From Peribacillus butanolivorans (GTDB lineage: Bacteria > Bacillota > Bacilli > Bacillales > DSM-1321), in contig NZ_LGYA01000001.1 in the NCBI RefSeq assembly GCF_001273755.1, positions 928,683-992,682 on the forward strand: DNA of 64,000 bases, in the 5' to 3' direction. How positions within the stretch are numbered: the first letter of the stretch is position 1; each line of letters starts with the position of its first letter. A program made the translations under genes and the position numbers. Shown piece by piece: positions 38,669 to 46,738 of the stretch. The notes under the pieces were generated by a model. That model saw only the letters and a program-made list of their open reading frames with translations, was not told where the DNA came from and made no database searches.

Positions 38669-39200
38669 TATGTATTTTTTGCTGGGCTACCGAATAAGAA
38701 TTAACTTCTTGAATATTTACAAATCCACCCCATTCTGATTCTTTTGATTTACCTTTTTTTTATGTTTATGGTTATATGTGCTAAAAGAATGGTTTTTTAA
38801 AAGAAAGGAGGAATTTGTTCTTCATTAAAGAAAATATATTAAAATGAACTTGTTTATTGACAAGGAATGGGGGTAAATAAAAGTAACGAACTAATTATAA
38901 AAATATGAGGGTTAAGATGAGAGTTAAATGAGAATGATAGCTAGGTATTTTCAATTAGAAAAAGTGGATTAAAATGTATTACATAAAAAAATGAATTAGC
39001 TATAGTACAGGCTAAACAAGAAGTTTTAAAGGATTTTTTCAATTTTGAAAAAGGGTATTCATTTTAAATAAATTAGTGTATAATTAACATTATGAAATAC
39101 TTATTTAAAATTATTTCAAATTAGAGTGGTACTTATGAATACTAATAGTAGATTTCCCCTCATAGATCACCGATTCTATATTTAGGGAGTGTGAGTAAAC
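38669..39200. other. spx upstream region
   Basis: These 532 bp are strongly AT-rich with no gene. B. subtilis spx has several promoters in this area. A TATAAT at about 39079 follows sequence with no good -35 element. The AGGGAG site of spx lies at the end. Confidence 0.45.
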
Positions 39201-39596
39201 ATGGTAACATTATATACATCGCCTAGTTGTACTTCATGCAGAAAAGCAAAAGCATGGTTAGAGGAACACGAAATTGGATATAAAGAGAGAAACATTTTTT
39301 CAGAACCGCTTACTATTGATGAGATTAAAGAGATTCTGCGTATGACTGAAGATGGTACGGATGAAATCATCTCAACAAGATCAAAAACTTTCCAAAAATT
39401 AAACGTAAATTTGGAGAGCCTGCCTCTTCAAGAATTATATAAATTGATTAAGGAAAATCCAGGACTGTTAAGACGTCCAATTATCCTTGATGAGAAAAGG
39501 CTTCAAGTTGGATATAACGAAGATGAGATTAGACGCTTTTTACCACGTAAAGTTCGTACGTTCCAGTTACGAGAAGCACAACGTATGGTCAATTAA
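39201..39596 (+). CDS. spx: Redox-sensing transcription regulator Spx
   Basis: The 131-residue ArsC-like protein has the redox switch CTSC (Cys10, Cys13) and the RNA polymerase alpha-CTD-binding region around [14 protein letters not shown]. Spx binds RNA polymerase, blocks or activates transcription under disulfide stress, and is degraded by ClpXP with the SpxH (YjbH) adaptor, encoded at 46.7 kb. AGGGAG precedes the ATG. Length and sequence are typical. Confidence 0.95.
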   Translation: MVTLYTSPSCTSCRKAKAWLEEHEIGYKERNIFSEPLTIDEIKEILRMTEDGTDEIISTRSKTFQKLNVNLESLPLQELYKLIKENPGLLRRPIILDEKRLQVGYNEDEIRRFLPRKVRTFQLREAQRMVN

Positions 39597-39606
39597 TAAG
39601 GTTTTC

Positions 39607-39638
39607 AAGCTCTGCCGAGAATTGTGCAGAGCTTTTTC
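39607..39638 (+). terminator. Terminator after spx
   Basis: AAGCTCTGC and GCAGAGCTT pair across about 10 bases, followed by TTTTTCTTT. Confidence 0.9.
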
Positions 39639-40077
39639 TTTATACATAACTGAATTCGCACTTAAATTTCACCTTTTAATCTGGATTTTAGGAAAATGCA
39701 CCTTTTTGATATTCGCATTCGATTTGGCTACAGTTGGTCACCTTTAAAGATAAAAGGTGAATGTAACTCGCGATTTTGTGTATATAATAGAACATAAACT
39801 TTAGCATTAACTAAAATTAAAGGAAGCTCCGATATAGTTGCATGCGGATGAATTTTTTTATAGAATGAATGGAATATTAGGCAAACAATTGTTTTTTAGA
39901 AAAGTAATGTTTTTTATTTCCCTTCTTAAAGGTTTTGTCATAAAATGATGTAAAATAGTCTGTTTTAATGACTAACATGATTTACAGTATTCACTTACGG
40001 GTAAAGAGCTTTTAAGAGCAATTTTCGCTTGGGGGTTATTATCCCTTCAAAATGAGAAAGGAAGGGAGAGGGGAATC
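39639..40077. other. Intergenic region between spx and mecA
   Basis: The region is AT-rich. It contains a small hairpin CACCTTT/AAAGGTG (about 39739-39759) without a T-run. B. subtilis has yjbE between spx and mecA; no such frame is present here. The mecA ribosome site lies at the end. Confidence 0.5.
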
Positions 40078-40746
40078 ATGGAAATCGAACGCATTAATGA
40101 CGATACAGTTAAATTTTATATTTCCTATATAGATATTGAGGAAAGAGGCTTTGATCGCGAAGAGATTTGGTACAGTCGTGAAAGAAGTGAGGAGCTTTTT
40201 TGGGAAATGATGGATGAAGTGCATCAAGAAGAGGAATTCATGATTGAAGGACCTTTATGGATTCAAGTTCAAGCTCTTGAAAAAGGCTTGGAAGTTTTGG
40301 TCACAAAAGCCCAACTTGCCAAAGATGGTCAGAAACTCGAGCTGCCTCTTTCAGAAGATAAATTAAAGGATTTGAATGTATCAGAGAAGATGGATACACT
40401 TCTTGACCAACATTTTCATGATAAGGATGAAGAAAGCGGTATTACCTTTGAAGATGGAATGATTGAGTTCATCACAATATTCGAAGATTTTGAAGATGTT
40501 ATTTCTTTAAGTAAGCGTCATGGCTTGGATAGCTGGACAACGAAACTTTATGTTTATCAAAATAAATATTACCTCTATATCGAATTTTCCGAGGCCGAAA
40601 TTGACGAGGAAGAAATTGATAATATTTTAAGTCTTTTATTGGAATACAGTCAGGAGTCACCGATAACCGTACACATGCTAGACGAGTACGGTAAAATAGT
40701 GATAGAAAATGATGTATTCGCAACGGTTGATAAATATTTCGTATAA
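40078..40746 (+). CDS. mecA: Adaptor protein MecA
   Basis: MecA targets ComK and other substrates to ClpCP. The 222-residue protein has the N-terminal substrate-binding domain (MEIERINDDTVKFYISYIDI) and the acidic linker (about 100-135) before the C-terminal ClpC-binding domain (EFITIFEDFEDVISLSKR). The length is usual. A strong GGGAGAGGGG-rich site precedes the ATG. coiA and comZ in the same window make the competence link clear. Confidence 0.95.
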   Translation: MEIERINDDTVKFYISYIDIEERGFDREEIWYSRERSEELFWEMMDEVHQEEEFMIEGPLWIQVQALEKGLEVLVTKAQLAKDGQKLELPLSEDKLKDLNVSEKMDTLLDQHFHDKDEESGITFEDGMIEFITIFEDFEDVISLSKRHGLDSWTTKLYVYQNKYYLYIEFSEAEIDEEEIDNILSLLLEYSQESPITVHMLDEYGKIVIENDVFATVDKYFV

Positions 40747-40760
40747 CTAATAACTGTGGA

Positions 40761-40787
40761 GCCGATTTCAGTAGAAATCGGTTTTTT
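40761..40787 (+). terminator. Terminator after mecA
   Basis: CCGATTTC and GAAATCGG pair perfectly around AGTA, followed by TTTTTT. Confidence 0.92.
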
Positions 40788-40868
40788 CGCCCTAGAATGA
40801 ATATTTTTACCTTAGACAGGAAGTTCTTATTAGAGTGTGCCTGTGTTTGTTAATTGGAGGTAGTCTAG

Positions 40869-42380
40869 GTGAAGAATAAAGTCGGCATTAGTCTGCTTAT
40901 TCTCTTGTTGGGTAGCACATGGTATTTTCTATTAAAGGAGGTCAATGGAGGGCTTTTCGGTTATTTCAGTCTGATATTGACTCTTTTCTTGGTGATTATT
41001 GGATTTATCATCTTCCTCGAAAATCGGGATCCCGCCCATACCATAGCGTGGCTTGTTGTATTTGGTGCTTTCCCAATTATCGGTTTCATGTTTTATTTTT
41101 TGTTTGGACGTAATTTCCGGAAAGAACGGATATTTCGTAAGAAATATTTTTTAGATAAGCAAAGTTTCGTAAAAATAGACAGCGAAGCAGAACTTAATTA
41201 TCGGAAATTTAAGGAGATGGAGGAGCACCCCCAGAAGTTATTTTCTCTTGCACAAAGGCTTGGGAATAGTCCCATCTCATTTACAACTGAAACTCGAATT
41301 TTAACAAATGGAGAGGAAACATTTTCTAATATCATCCAGGAATTAAAAAAAGCCAAACATCATATCCATTTAGAATATTATATTGTTAGGGATGACCATA
41401 TTGGTGGTGTTCTAAAGGATGTATTGATACAAAAAGTAAGAGAAGGGGTAAAGGTTCGTTTTATATATGATGCGGTTGGCTCTTGGAAGTTAGCCAGATC
41501 CTATATTTATGAGCTGAGGAATGTAGGGGTCGAAATTGTTGCTTTTGGCCCGCTGCGTCTCCCTCTATTAAATAATAAATTCAACTTTCGTAACCATCGA
41601 AAAATAATTGTGATAGATGGGTCTGTCGGTTTTATGGGGGGACTCAATATAGGTGATGAATATTTGGGACGTAATCCGAATTTTGGATTTTGGCGTGATA
41701 CGCATCTTATGGTGAAGGGAGAAGCAGTAAGGACGTTACAGCTCATTTTTTTACAGGACTGGTATTACAGTACCGACCATAGCTTTTTATCGGATGAATA
41801 TCTCCAAACGAGCCTGCCGCTTCATCATGAACATGGTGGTGTACAAATGATTGCAGGTGGTCCGGATAGTGAGTGGACAATCATTAAGAGCATTTTTTTT
41901 AAGATGATTACATCTGCAGAAGAGTCTGTATGGATTGCATCTCCTTACTTCGTTCCTGATGACGATATTTTTCAGGCATTAAAGGTTGCCGCTTTGAGTG
42001 GTTTGGATGTCAGGCTGCTCGTTCCGAAAAACCCTGATAAGCGTATTGTATTTCATGCTTCCAGAACGTACTTTCCAGAAATGCTTGCGGCTGGAGTCCG
42101 GATTTTTCAATATAATGAAGGGTTCATGCATAGTAAAATTGTCATCGTTGATCATCAACTGGCTTCAATTGGGACAACCAATATGGATATGAGGAGTTTT
42201 CACTTGAATTTTGAGGTCAATGCCTTTCTCTACCGGACGGAAAGTACACAACACCTGGTGAATGACTTTTTGGAAGATATAAAGGTTTCACAAGAAGTGA
42301 ATATAGATGAGTTCACCAAACGGAATATGGGGTTGAAAATACTTGAGTCCACTTGCAGATTACTTTCACCACTTCTTTAA
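40869..42380 (+). CDS. cls: Cardiolipin synthase
   Basis: The 503-residue protein makes cardiolipin from phosphatidylglycerol at the membrane. Two N-terminal transmembrane helices are followed by two phospholipase D motifs: HRKIIVIDG and HSKIVIVDHQL, each with the His-x-Lys core, and further NGS/GTTNMD elements. The GTG at 40869 is preceded by GGAGG at 8 bases. It has no operon partner; a terminator follows. B. subtilis has several cls paralogues, so the exact orthologue is not resolved. Confidence 0.93.
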   Translation: MKNKVGISLLILLLGSTWYFLLKEVNGGLFGYFSLILTLFLVIIGFIIFLENRDPAHTIAWLVVFGAFPIIGFMFYFLFGRNFRKERIFRKKYFLDKQSFVKIDSEAELNYRKFKEMEEHPQKLFSLAQRLGNSPISFTTETRILTNGEETFSNIIQELKKAKHHIHLEYYIVRDDHIGGVLKDVLIQKVREGVKVRFIYDAVGSWKLARSYIYELRNVGVEIVAFGPLRLPLLNNKFNFRNHRKIIVIDGSVGFMGGLNIGDEYLGRNPNFGFWRDTHLMVKGEAVRTLQLIFLQDWYYSTDHSFLSDEYLQTSLPLHHEHGGVQMIAGGPDSEWTIIKSIFFKMITSAEESVWIASPYFVPDDDIFQALKVAALSGLDVRLLVPKNPDKRIVFHASRTYFPEMLAAGVRIFQYNEGFMHSKIVIVDHQLASIGTTNMDMRSFHLNFEVNAFLYRTESTQHLVNDFLEDIKVSQEVNIDEFTKRNMGLKILESTCRLLSPLL

Positions 42381-42395
42381 GTGCTTACATCTTTT

Positions 42396-42422
42396 AATGC
42401 CGATCAGGCATTTTTTTTTTTG
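42396..42422 (+). terminator. Terminator after cls
   Basis: AATGCC and GGCATT flank GATCA, followed by a long T-run. Confidence 0.85.
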
Positions 42423-42484
42423 CTTAAATTTAAAAGGAATCCTATGTGATAATAGCGAATGGATATAAATTAAAGAGGTGATGT

Positions 42485-43693
42485 ATGATAACTGCGATAA
42501 AAAAGGATGGGACTTGGATTACCCTTCCTGAAAAAATGACAGCAAACTTGCTTGCTGAATTGAGAATGTCAACAGATTATTACTGTCCGTGCTGCAAAGC
42601 AGAAATGACAATCAAGGCTGGAATGATTAAAATCCCCCATTTTGCCCACAAAAATAAATCTTCGTGCCGCGCTTCGTCGGAACCGGAATCCGCTTATCAT
42701 TTAATGGGGAAAAGAAAATTGTTTCATTGGTTTTTATCACACCACTATCAAGCTGATTTAGAAGCCTACCTTCCTGAAATAAGGAAAAGGGCAGATATCT
42801 TAGTAACGATAGGAGGTATACGCTATGCAGTAGAATTCCAATGTTCCGTTATTTCCGAGACTGAATTCATAGAACGAACAAACGCCTATCAAAGTGTCGG
42901 TATCAAACCAATTTGGATCCTAGCAGCTAAACACTTGAAAAGAAGGAATCTGCATGAATTCAGTTTATCAGGCTTTCATTGGTTGTTTGTTACTGGCAGC
43001 TACCATCACCCGTTTCTTTGGATGTATTGTCCAGAAACTAACCAATTATCAGCTTTAAAAAACCTCACCCCTTTTTCCCCTAGAAACGTGTTTGCCGAAT
43101 TAACTACAGCTTCATTAGTGATACTCCCACCTAGTCAGATATCGCCTCGAAACTGCTTCAGCTTTCCTTTTCTACCTGCTTGGAGAAGTAAACGAAAAAA
43201 CTGGTGCCTTCACCGTATGAAAACTGCACAGAGAAGTGATTCATTTTTCCAGGGACTCTATTCACATCATATTTCGCCTGCGACGATTCCTATTGAAATA
43301 GGGGTGCCGGTTAGAGGAATGCTTTTGATCGAAACACCGCCGATAGAATGGCAAGCGTGGCTTTACATGGACGTGTTTCAAAAGAAAAGGCCTGGGGAAA
43401 AGATTATTATGAATGATGTTATCTATTTTTTTAAGAAGCGGGCAAAAAACGGAGGAATAAGGTTCAGATCATTGCCCTTGCTTAAGAAAATAGACATAGA
43501 GTATCCTGTTAGGCAATATATTCAGCTTTTAGAGCAAATGGGTTTAATATCAGAGTTGGAAGAAGGGGTTTTTAAAGTTGTGAATCATTTCTCCCTTCCT
43601 TCGAATAGTGATGAAAGTCAAGTGATGGAAAGAATTTTTTATAATGAGCATAGGTTGATGATAGAAAAGGGGAATATCCATAATAATGAGTGA
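42485..43693 (+). CDS. coiA: Competence protein CoiA
   Basis: The 402-residue protein has an N-terminal CXXC zinc-finger-like element (CPCC and FAHKNKSSC, near 34-62) and a nuclease domain with VEFQCSVISETEFIERTNAY and GIKPIWILA. CoiA is needed for transformation in streptococci and contributes in Bacillus. GAGGTG precedes the start closely. Position before pepF agrees with yjbF/coiA in B. subtilis. Confidence 0.88.
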   Translation: MITAIKKDGTWITLPEKMTANLLAELRMSTDYYCPCCKAEMTIKAGMIKIPHFAHKNKSSCRASSEPESAYHLMGKRKLFHWFLSHHYQADLEAYLPEIRKRADILVTIGGIRYAVEFQCSVISETEFIERTNAYQSVGIKPIWILAAKHLKRRNLHEFSLSGFHWLFVTGSYHHPFLWMYCPETNQLSALKNLTPFSPRNVFAELTTASLVILPPSQISPRNCFSFPFLPAWRSKRKNWCLHRMKTAQRSDSFFQGLYSHHISPATIPIEIGVPVRGMLLIETPPIEWQAWLYMDVFQKKRPGEKIIMNDVIYFFKKRAKNGGIRFRSLPLLKKIDIEYPVRQYIQLLEQMGLISELEEGVFKVVNHFSLPSNSDESQVMERIFYNEHRLMIEKGNIHNNE

Positions 43694-43885
43694 TACCATC
43701 GCGATTTACCTTGAATTCAGATGAAAGGGCAGGATTATTTTTGTTAATGGAGAAATAGTAAGAAGAAGGATTTTTATACTTTAAGAAAGCGTGATTGTTG
43801 TATATAGTAAATACAACGTTCAATCCGGTTTAAGGAAAGGGTTAGCTAACTGGAAAGTTTTCTATAGAATGGAGAGGAAATTATT

Positions 43886-45703
43886 ATGACACAAGAAACA
43901 AAAGTAAATACATTGCCCTCAAGAAGTGAAATTGCAGCTGAAGATACTTGGAGGCTGGAAGATATCTTCGCGACTGAAGAAGACTGGGAAGCTGCCTTCA
44001 AAGCTGTAAAAGAAGACCTTAAGAAAGCGGATGTGCACAAAGGAACATTAGGTGAAAGCGCTGAAAAGTTATTTAGAGCCCTGCAATTCCAAGATGAAGT
44101 ATTTGAGAAGCTAGGGAAAGTTTATTCTTACTCACATATGCGCAATGATCAAGATACAACCAATCCTTTTTATCAAGGAATGGAAGACCGTGCAAAAGCT
44201 TTATACGCCCAGGCAGCAGCGGCATTTTCTTATATGGTTCCTGAACTATTGAGTATTGACGAAAGCAAAGTGGCTGGATTTTTAGGAGAAAAAGAAGAAT
44301 TGAATTTATATAAACATTCATTGGAGGAAATTAGTCTTCAGAGGCCTCATATCTTGTCTGCTGAGCAGGAAGCTTTATTGGCACAAGCATCAGAAGTACT
44401 CGATGCATCAGGTAATACTTTCGGCATGCTTAACAATGCAGATTTGAAATTCCCGACCATCAAGGATGAAGAGGGGAATGAAGTGGAAATAACTCACGGA
44501 AGGTACATTCGTTTCCTTGAAAGTGAAGATCGTCGTGTACGTGAGGATGCATTTAAAGGGGTATATAGTAAGTATGGAGAGTTTCGCAATACATTTGCTT
44601 CAACCCTGTCAGGTGAAGTGAAGAATCATAATTTCAATGCGACAGTTCGAAAATATGATTCGGCACGCCATGCGGCTTTAAGTAACAATAACATTCCGGA
44701 GACCGTATACGATAATCTCGTTAAAACAGTCAATGACAATTTGCCGTTACTGCACCGTTATCTTGAATTACGTAAAAAAGTATTAGAATTAGATGAACTT
44801 CATATGTATGATTTATTCACTCCGCTTGTAAAAGAAGTGAAAATGGAAGTGACATATGAGGAAGCGAAAGATTATGTCCTTAAAGGCCTTGCTCCACTTG
44901 GGGAAGACTATTTAAATGTTTTAAAAGAAGGATTTGAAAATCGTTGGGTTGATGTGCATGAGAACAAAGGGAAACGAAGCGGTGCCTATTCCTCTGGTAC
45001 ATACGGGACGAATCCTTATATTTTAATGAACTGGCAGAATAACGTGAATAACTTATTCACTCTCGTTCATGAGTTTGGGCATTCGGTCCATAGCTTTTAT
45101 ACACGTAAATATCAGCCATACCCATACGGAAATTACTCTATTTTTGTAGCAGAAGTTGCATCGACATGTAACGAAAATCTATTGAATGATTATTTATTAA
45201 ATACAATCGAGGATGAAAAGAAACGCATCTATTTATTAAATCATTATTTAGAAGGCTTCCGTGGTACGCTGTTCCGCCAAACGATGTTTGCTGAGTTTGA
45301 ACATACAATTCATTTGAAAGCTCAAAATGGAGAGGCATTAACAGCAGATATGCTTACGAAGGAATATTATGAACTAAACAAGAAATACTTTGGAGAGAAT
45401 GTAGCCATTGATGAGGAAATCGGTCTGGAATGGGCTCGAATTCCACATTTCTACTACAATTACTACGTTTATCAATATGCGACTGGTATCAGTGCAGCTA
45501 CAGCCTTAAGCAAGCAAATTCTAGAAGAAGGAGAACCAGCTGTCAAAAGGTATTTGGAGTTCTTAAAATCAGGAAGCTCCGATTATCCAATTGAAGTTCT
45601 CAAAAAGGCTGGCGTCGATATGACAAAAGCAGAGCCAGTGCAAGAAGCCATGAATGTATTTGAAGAAAAATTAAATGAGTTGGAAGAACTTTTGGCTAAA
45701 TAA
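43886..45703 (+). CDS. pepF: Oligoendopeptidase F PepF
   Basis: The 605-residue M3 family zinc peptidase cleaves oligopeptides of about 7-17 residues in the cytoplasm. The zinc motif HEFGHSVH is near residue 395, and a downstream Glu in FVAEVASTCNE is the third ligand. Overall length is normal. GGAGAGG precedes the ATG. B. subtilis yjbG occupies this place. Confidence 0.94.
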   Translation: MTQETKVNTLPSRSEIAAEDTWRLEDIFATEEDWEAAFKAVKEDLKKADVHKGTLGESAEKLFRALQFQDEVFEKLGKVYSYSHMRNDQDTTNPFYQGMEDRAKALYAQAAAAFSYMVPELLSIDESKVAGFLGEKEELNLYKHSLEEISLQRPHILSAEQEALLAQASEVLDASGNTFGMLNNADLKFPTIKDEEGNEVEITHGRYIRFLESEDRRVREDAFKGVYSKYGEFRNTFASTLSGEVKNHNFNATVRKYDSARHAALSNNNIPETVYDNLVKTVNDNLPLLHRYLELRKKVLELDELHMYDLFTPLVKEVKMEVTYEEAKDYVLKGLAPLGEDYLNVLKEGFENRWVDVHENKGKRSGAYSSGTYGTNPYILMNWQNNVNNLFTLVHEFGHSVHSFYTRKYQPYPYGNYSIFVAEVASTCNENLLNDYLLNTIEDEKKRIYLLNHYLEGFRGTLFRQTMFAEFEHTIHLKAQNGEALTADMLTKEYYELNKKYFGENVAIDEEIGLEWARIPHFYYNYYVYQYATGISAATALSKQILEEGEPAVKRYLEFLKSGSSDYPIEVLKKAGVDMTKAEPVQEAMNVFEEKLNELEELLAK

Positions 45704-45711
45704 GAATCGGA

Positions 45712-45741
45712 AAAAGGACCCGCATAGATGCGGGTCCTTTT
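45712..45741. terminator. Bidirectional terminator after pepF
   Basis: AAAAGGACCCGCAT and ATGCGGGTCCTTTT form a perfect 14-bp stem. It also suits the minus-strand small gene that ends at 45751. Confidence 0.93.
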
Positions 45742-45750
45742 CAGCTTTCG

Positions 45751-45915
45751 TTATAATCCTCTAAAACGATTTCTTTGATTCAAACTGTGAAGAATAATGA
45801 AAAAAACAAAAAATAAAATAGGGGAGGTGAAATACAGAGGAATGAGATTCATGATACCGAGTAGCTGGACGAACAGCGACCCTATTAAGAGAATTAGTAA
45901 AATAGTGCCTTTCAA
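45751..45915 (-). CDS. Small hydrophobic membrane protein, 54 residues, function unknown
   Basis: A TTG at 45915 follows GGAGG at 8 bases and opens a 54-codon frame. The product has an N-terminal helix (ILLILLIGSLFVQLLGI), a loop, a second helix (PILFFVFFIILH) and a basic tail (NQRNRFRGL). The positive-outside/inside pattern and clear ribosome site argue it is real, and the plus-strand frame that overlaps it is not. Its terminator is shared with pepF. I do not recognise the family. Confidence 0.75.
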   Translation of the reverse strand: MKGTILLILLIGSLFVQLLGIMNLIPLYFTSPILFFVFFIILHSLNQRNRFRGL

Positions 45916-46011
45916 TTTGGCCACCTCCAACCTGATAGAAGTAGAAAATCTGAAGCCTCCTTATAAGATTTTATGTTTTAGAATAGGCAGTATTCTAAGA
46001 ATATGACAATA

Positions 46012-46029
46012 ATGTGAAATGACGCACAA
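46012..46029 (+). promoter_or_regulatory. Weak Rex-like site before first RoxS copy
   Basis: ATGTGAAATGACGCACAA matches the Rex consensus TTGTGAANNNNTTCACAA at 11 of 14 fixed bases. It lies just upstream of the -35 of the first RNA gene. Confidence 0.4.
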
Positions 46030-46034
46030 AGTGC

Positions 46035-46064
46035 TTGCGTTAGATAAGTATTATCTGATATAGT
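46035..46064 (+). promoter_or_regulatory. Promoter of first RoxS-like RNA
   Basis: TTGCGT (46035-46040) and TATAGT (46059-46064) are 18 bases apart, placing the start near 46071, where homology to RoxS begins soon after. Confidence 0.5.
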
Positions 46065-46070
46065 ACAGAT

Positions 46071-46194
46071 ATAGAAGTTATCACATCCAAACATATACCC
46101 CTTTGTTTGATCGTCGTGAAATTTCTCCCATCCCCTTTGTTCGTATAAATAGATGAAAACTCCGGCAAATTTCGCGATTTGCCGGGGTTTTTTT
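46071..46194 (+). ncRNA. roxS: RoxS/RsaE-type small regulatory RNA, copy 1
   Basis: RoxS (RsaE in Staphylococcus) is a base-pairing sRNA that down-regulates central-metabolism mRNAs through C-rich motifs. This segment has a TATCACAT-type 5' part, ATACCCCTTTGTTTGATCGT, a TGAAATTTCTCCC segment, a second CCCCTTTGTT, and a terminator CCGGCAAAT/ATTTGCCGG with TTTTTTT. These match my memory of RoxS in order and spacing. The location between pepF and spxH is its expected neighbourhood. A promoter lies just upstream. The 5' end is inferred. Confidence 0.85.
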
Positions 46195-46355
46195 CATTAG
46201 AAAATATACAATCCATACTTTCAGTGATAAATATAGTAAAAAATGCAGGTATTTAAGGGAATTCACTTCTGTAAATTGATTTTGAGATCTGTGAATACGT
46301 TTGCAAAAAATATTATGTTTTATTAATAAAAAATATACAAATACATAAAAAATAA

Positions 46356-46410
46356 GAAGGGTGGCGTGAATATATTGTGAACTTTTTCACAATATATTCA
46401 CGCCATCTTC
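46356..46410. repeat. 55-bp palindrome containing a perfect Rex/Fnr site
   Basis: The arms 46356-46381 and 46386-46410 are inverted copies with one base missing and one mismatch. The centre TTGTGAACTTTTTCACAA (46375-46392) matches the Rex consensus at all 14 fixed positions and also the Fnr/Crp form TGTGA-N6-TCACA. On the minus strand T-rich sequence follows, so it may also terminate spxH-direction transcripts. Confidence 0.75.
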
Positions 46411-46520
46411 AATTATAAAATGAATTTTCAACACTTATTTTGAAAAAGGCTCCAAATCAAGGGTTTTTTGATTATATTAATAAGGAACTGCAAATATAGA
46501 AAAAATATTTTATGTACAAA

Positions 46521-46538
46521 TTGTGAAATGTTACACAA
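46521..46538 (+). promoter_or_regulatory. Rex/Fnr-like site before second RoxS copy
   Basis: TTGTGAAATGTTACACAA matches the Rex consensus at 13 of 14 fixed bases. It lies immediately upstream of the -35 of the second RNA gene. Confidence 0.6.
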
Positions 46539-46543
46539 TGTAG

Positions 46544-46573
46544 TTGAAATAAAGGTGGGTTATCTGTTATATT
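46544..46573 (+). promoter_or_regulatory. Promoter of second RoxS-like RNA
   Basis: TTGAAA (46544-46549) with TTATAT/TATATT (46567-46573) at 17-18 bases gives a start near 46580. Confidence 0.55.
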
Positions 46574-46578
46574 ATTTA

Positions 46579-46596
46579 TTGTGAAGTGAATCACAA
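46579..46596 (+). promoter_or_regulatory. Rex operator over the second RoxS start
   Basis: TTGTGAAGTGAATCACAA matches the Rex consensus at 13 of 14 fixed bases and overlaps the predicted start. Repression by Rex at low NADH is the known mode for roxS in B. subtilis. Confidence 0.65.
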
Positions 46597-46692
46597 ACAA
46601 ACTTATACCCCTTTGTTTGATCGTGAAAAGTTCTCCGATCCCCTTATTTCTTATAAAAAAACCATGCAAATGATTAATTTGCATGGTTTTTC
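46580..46692 (+). ncRNA. RoxS/RsaE-type small regulatory RNA, copy 2
   Basis: This segment repeats the first copy's organisation: a GTGAATCACAA 5' part, TATACCCCTTTGTTTGATCG, GTGAAAAGTTCTCC, a second C-rich motif and a separate terminator (ACCATGCAAA/TTTGCATGGT then TTTTT). The second C-rich motif reads CCCCTTAT rather than CCCCTTTG, so its target range may differ. The terminator stems of the two copies are unrelated, so this is a diverged paralogue rather than a recent duplication. Confidence 0.82.
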
Positions 46693-46704
46693 CCTTTTTA
46701 TAGT

Positions 46705-46738
46705 TAAAAAAGAAGCAGTCATTCTAATGACTGCTTCT
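46705..46738 (-). terminator. Terminator of spxH
   Basis: AGAAGCAGTCAT and ATGACTGCTTCT form a perfect 12-bp stem around the spxH stop, with a T-run on the minus strand. Confidence 0.9.

Noticed and set aside
39046..39084. SigA promoter for spx with TTGAAA and TATAAT
   Set aside because: The two elements are about 28 bases apart, too far for one promoter, so they are not annotated as a pair.
45797..46006. 69-codon plus-strand frame after pepF
   Set aside because: It overlaps the well-supported minus-strand membrane protein, and its GGAGG-like sequences do not lie at a good distance.
46081..46684. Minus-strand frames across the two RoxS-like RNAs
   Set aside because: The frames lie antisense to structured RNA genes with terminators, and they have no ribosome sites.
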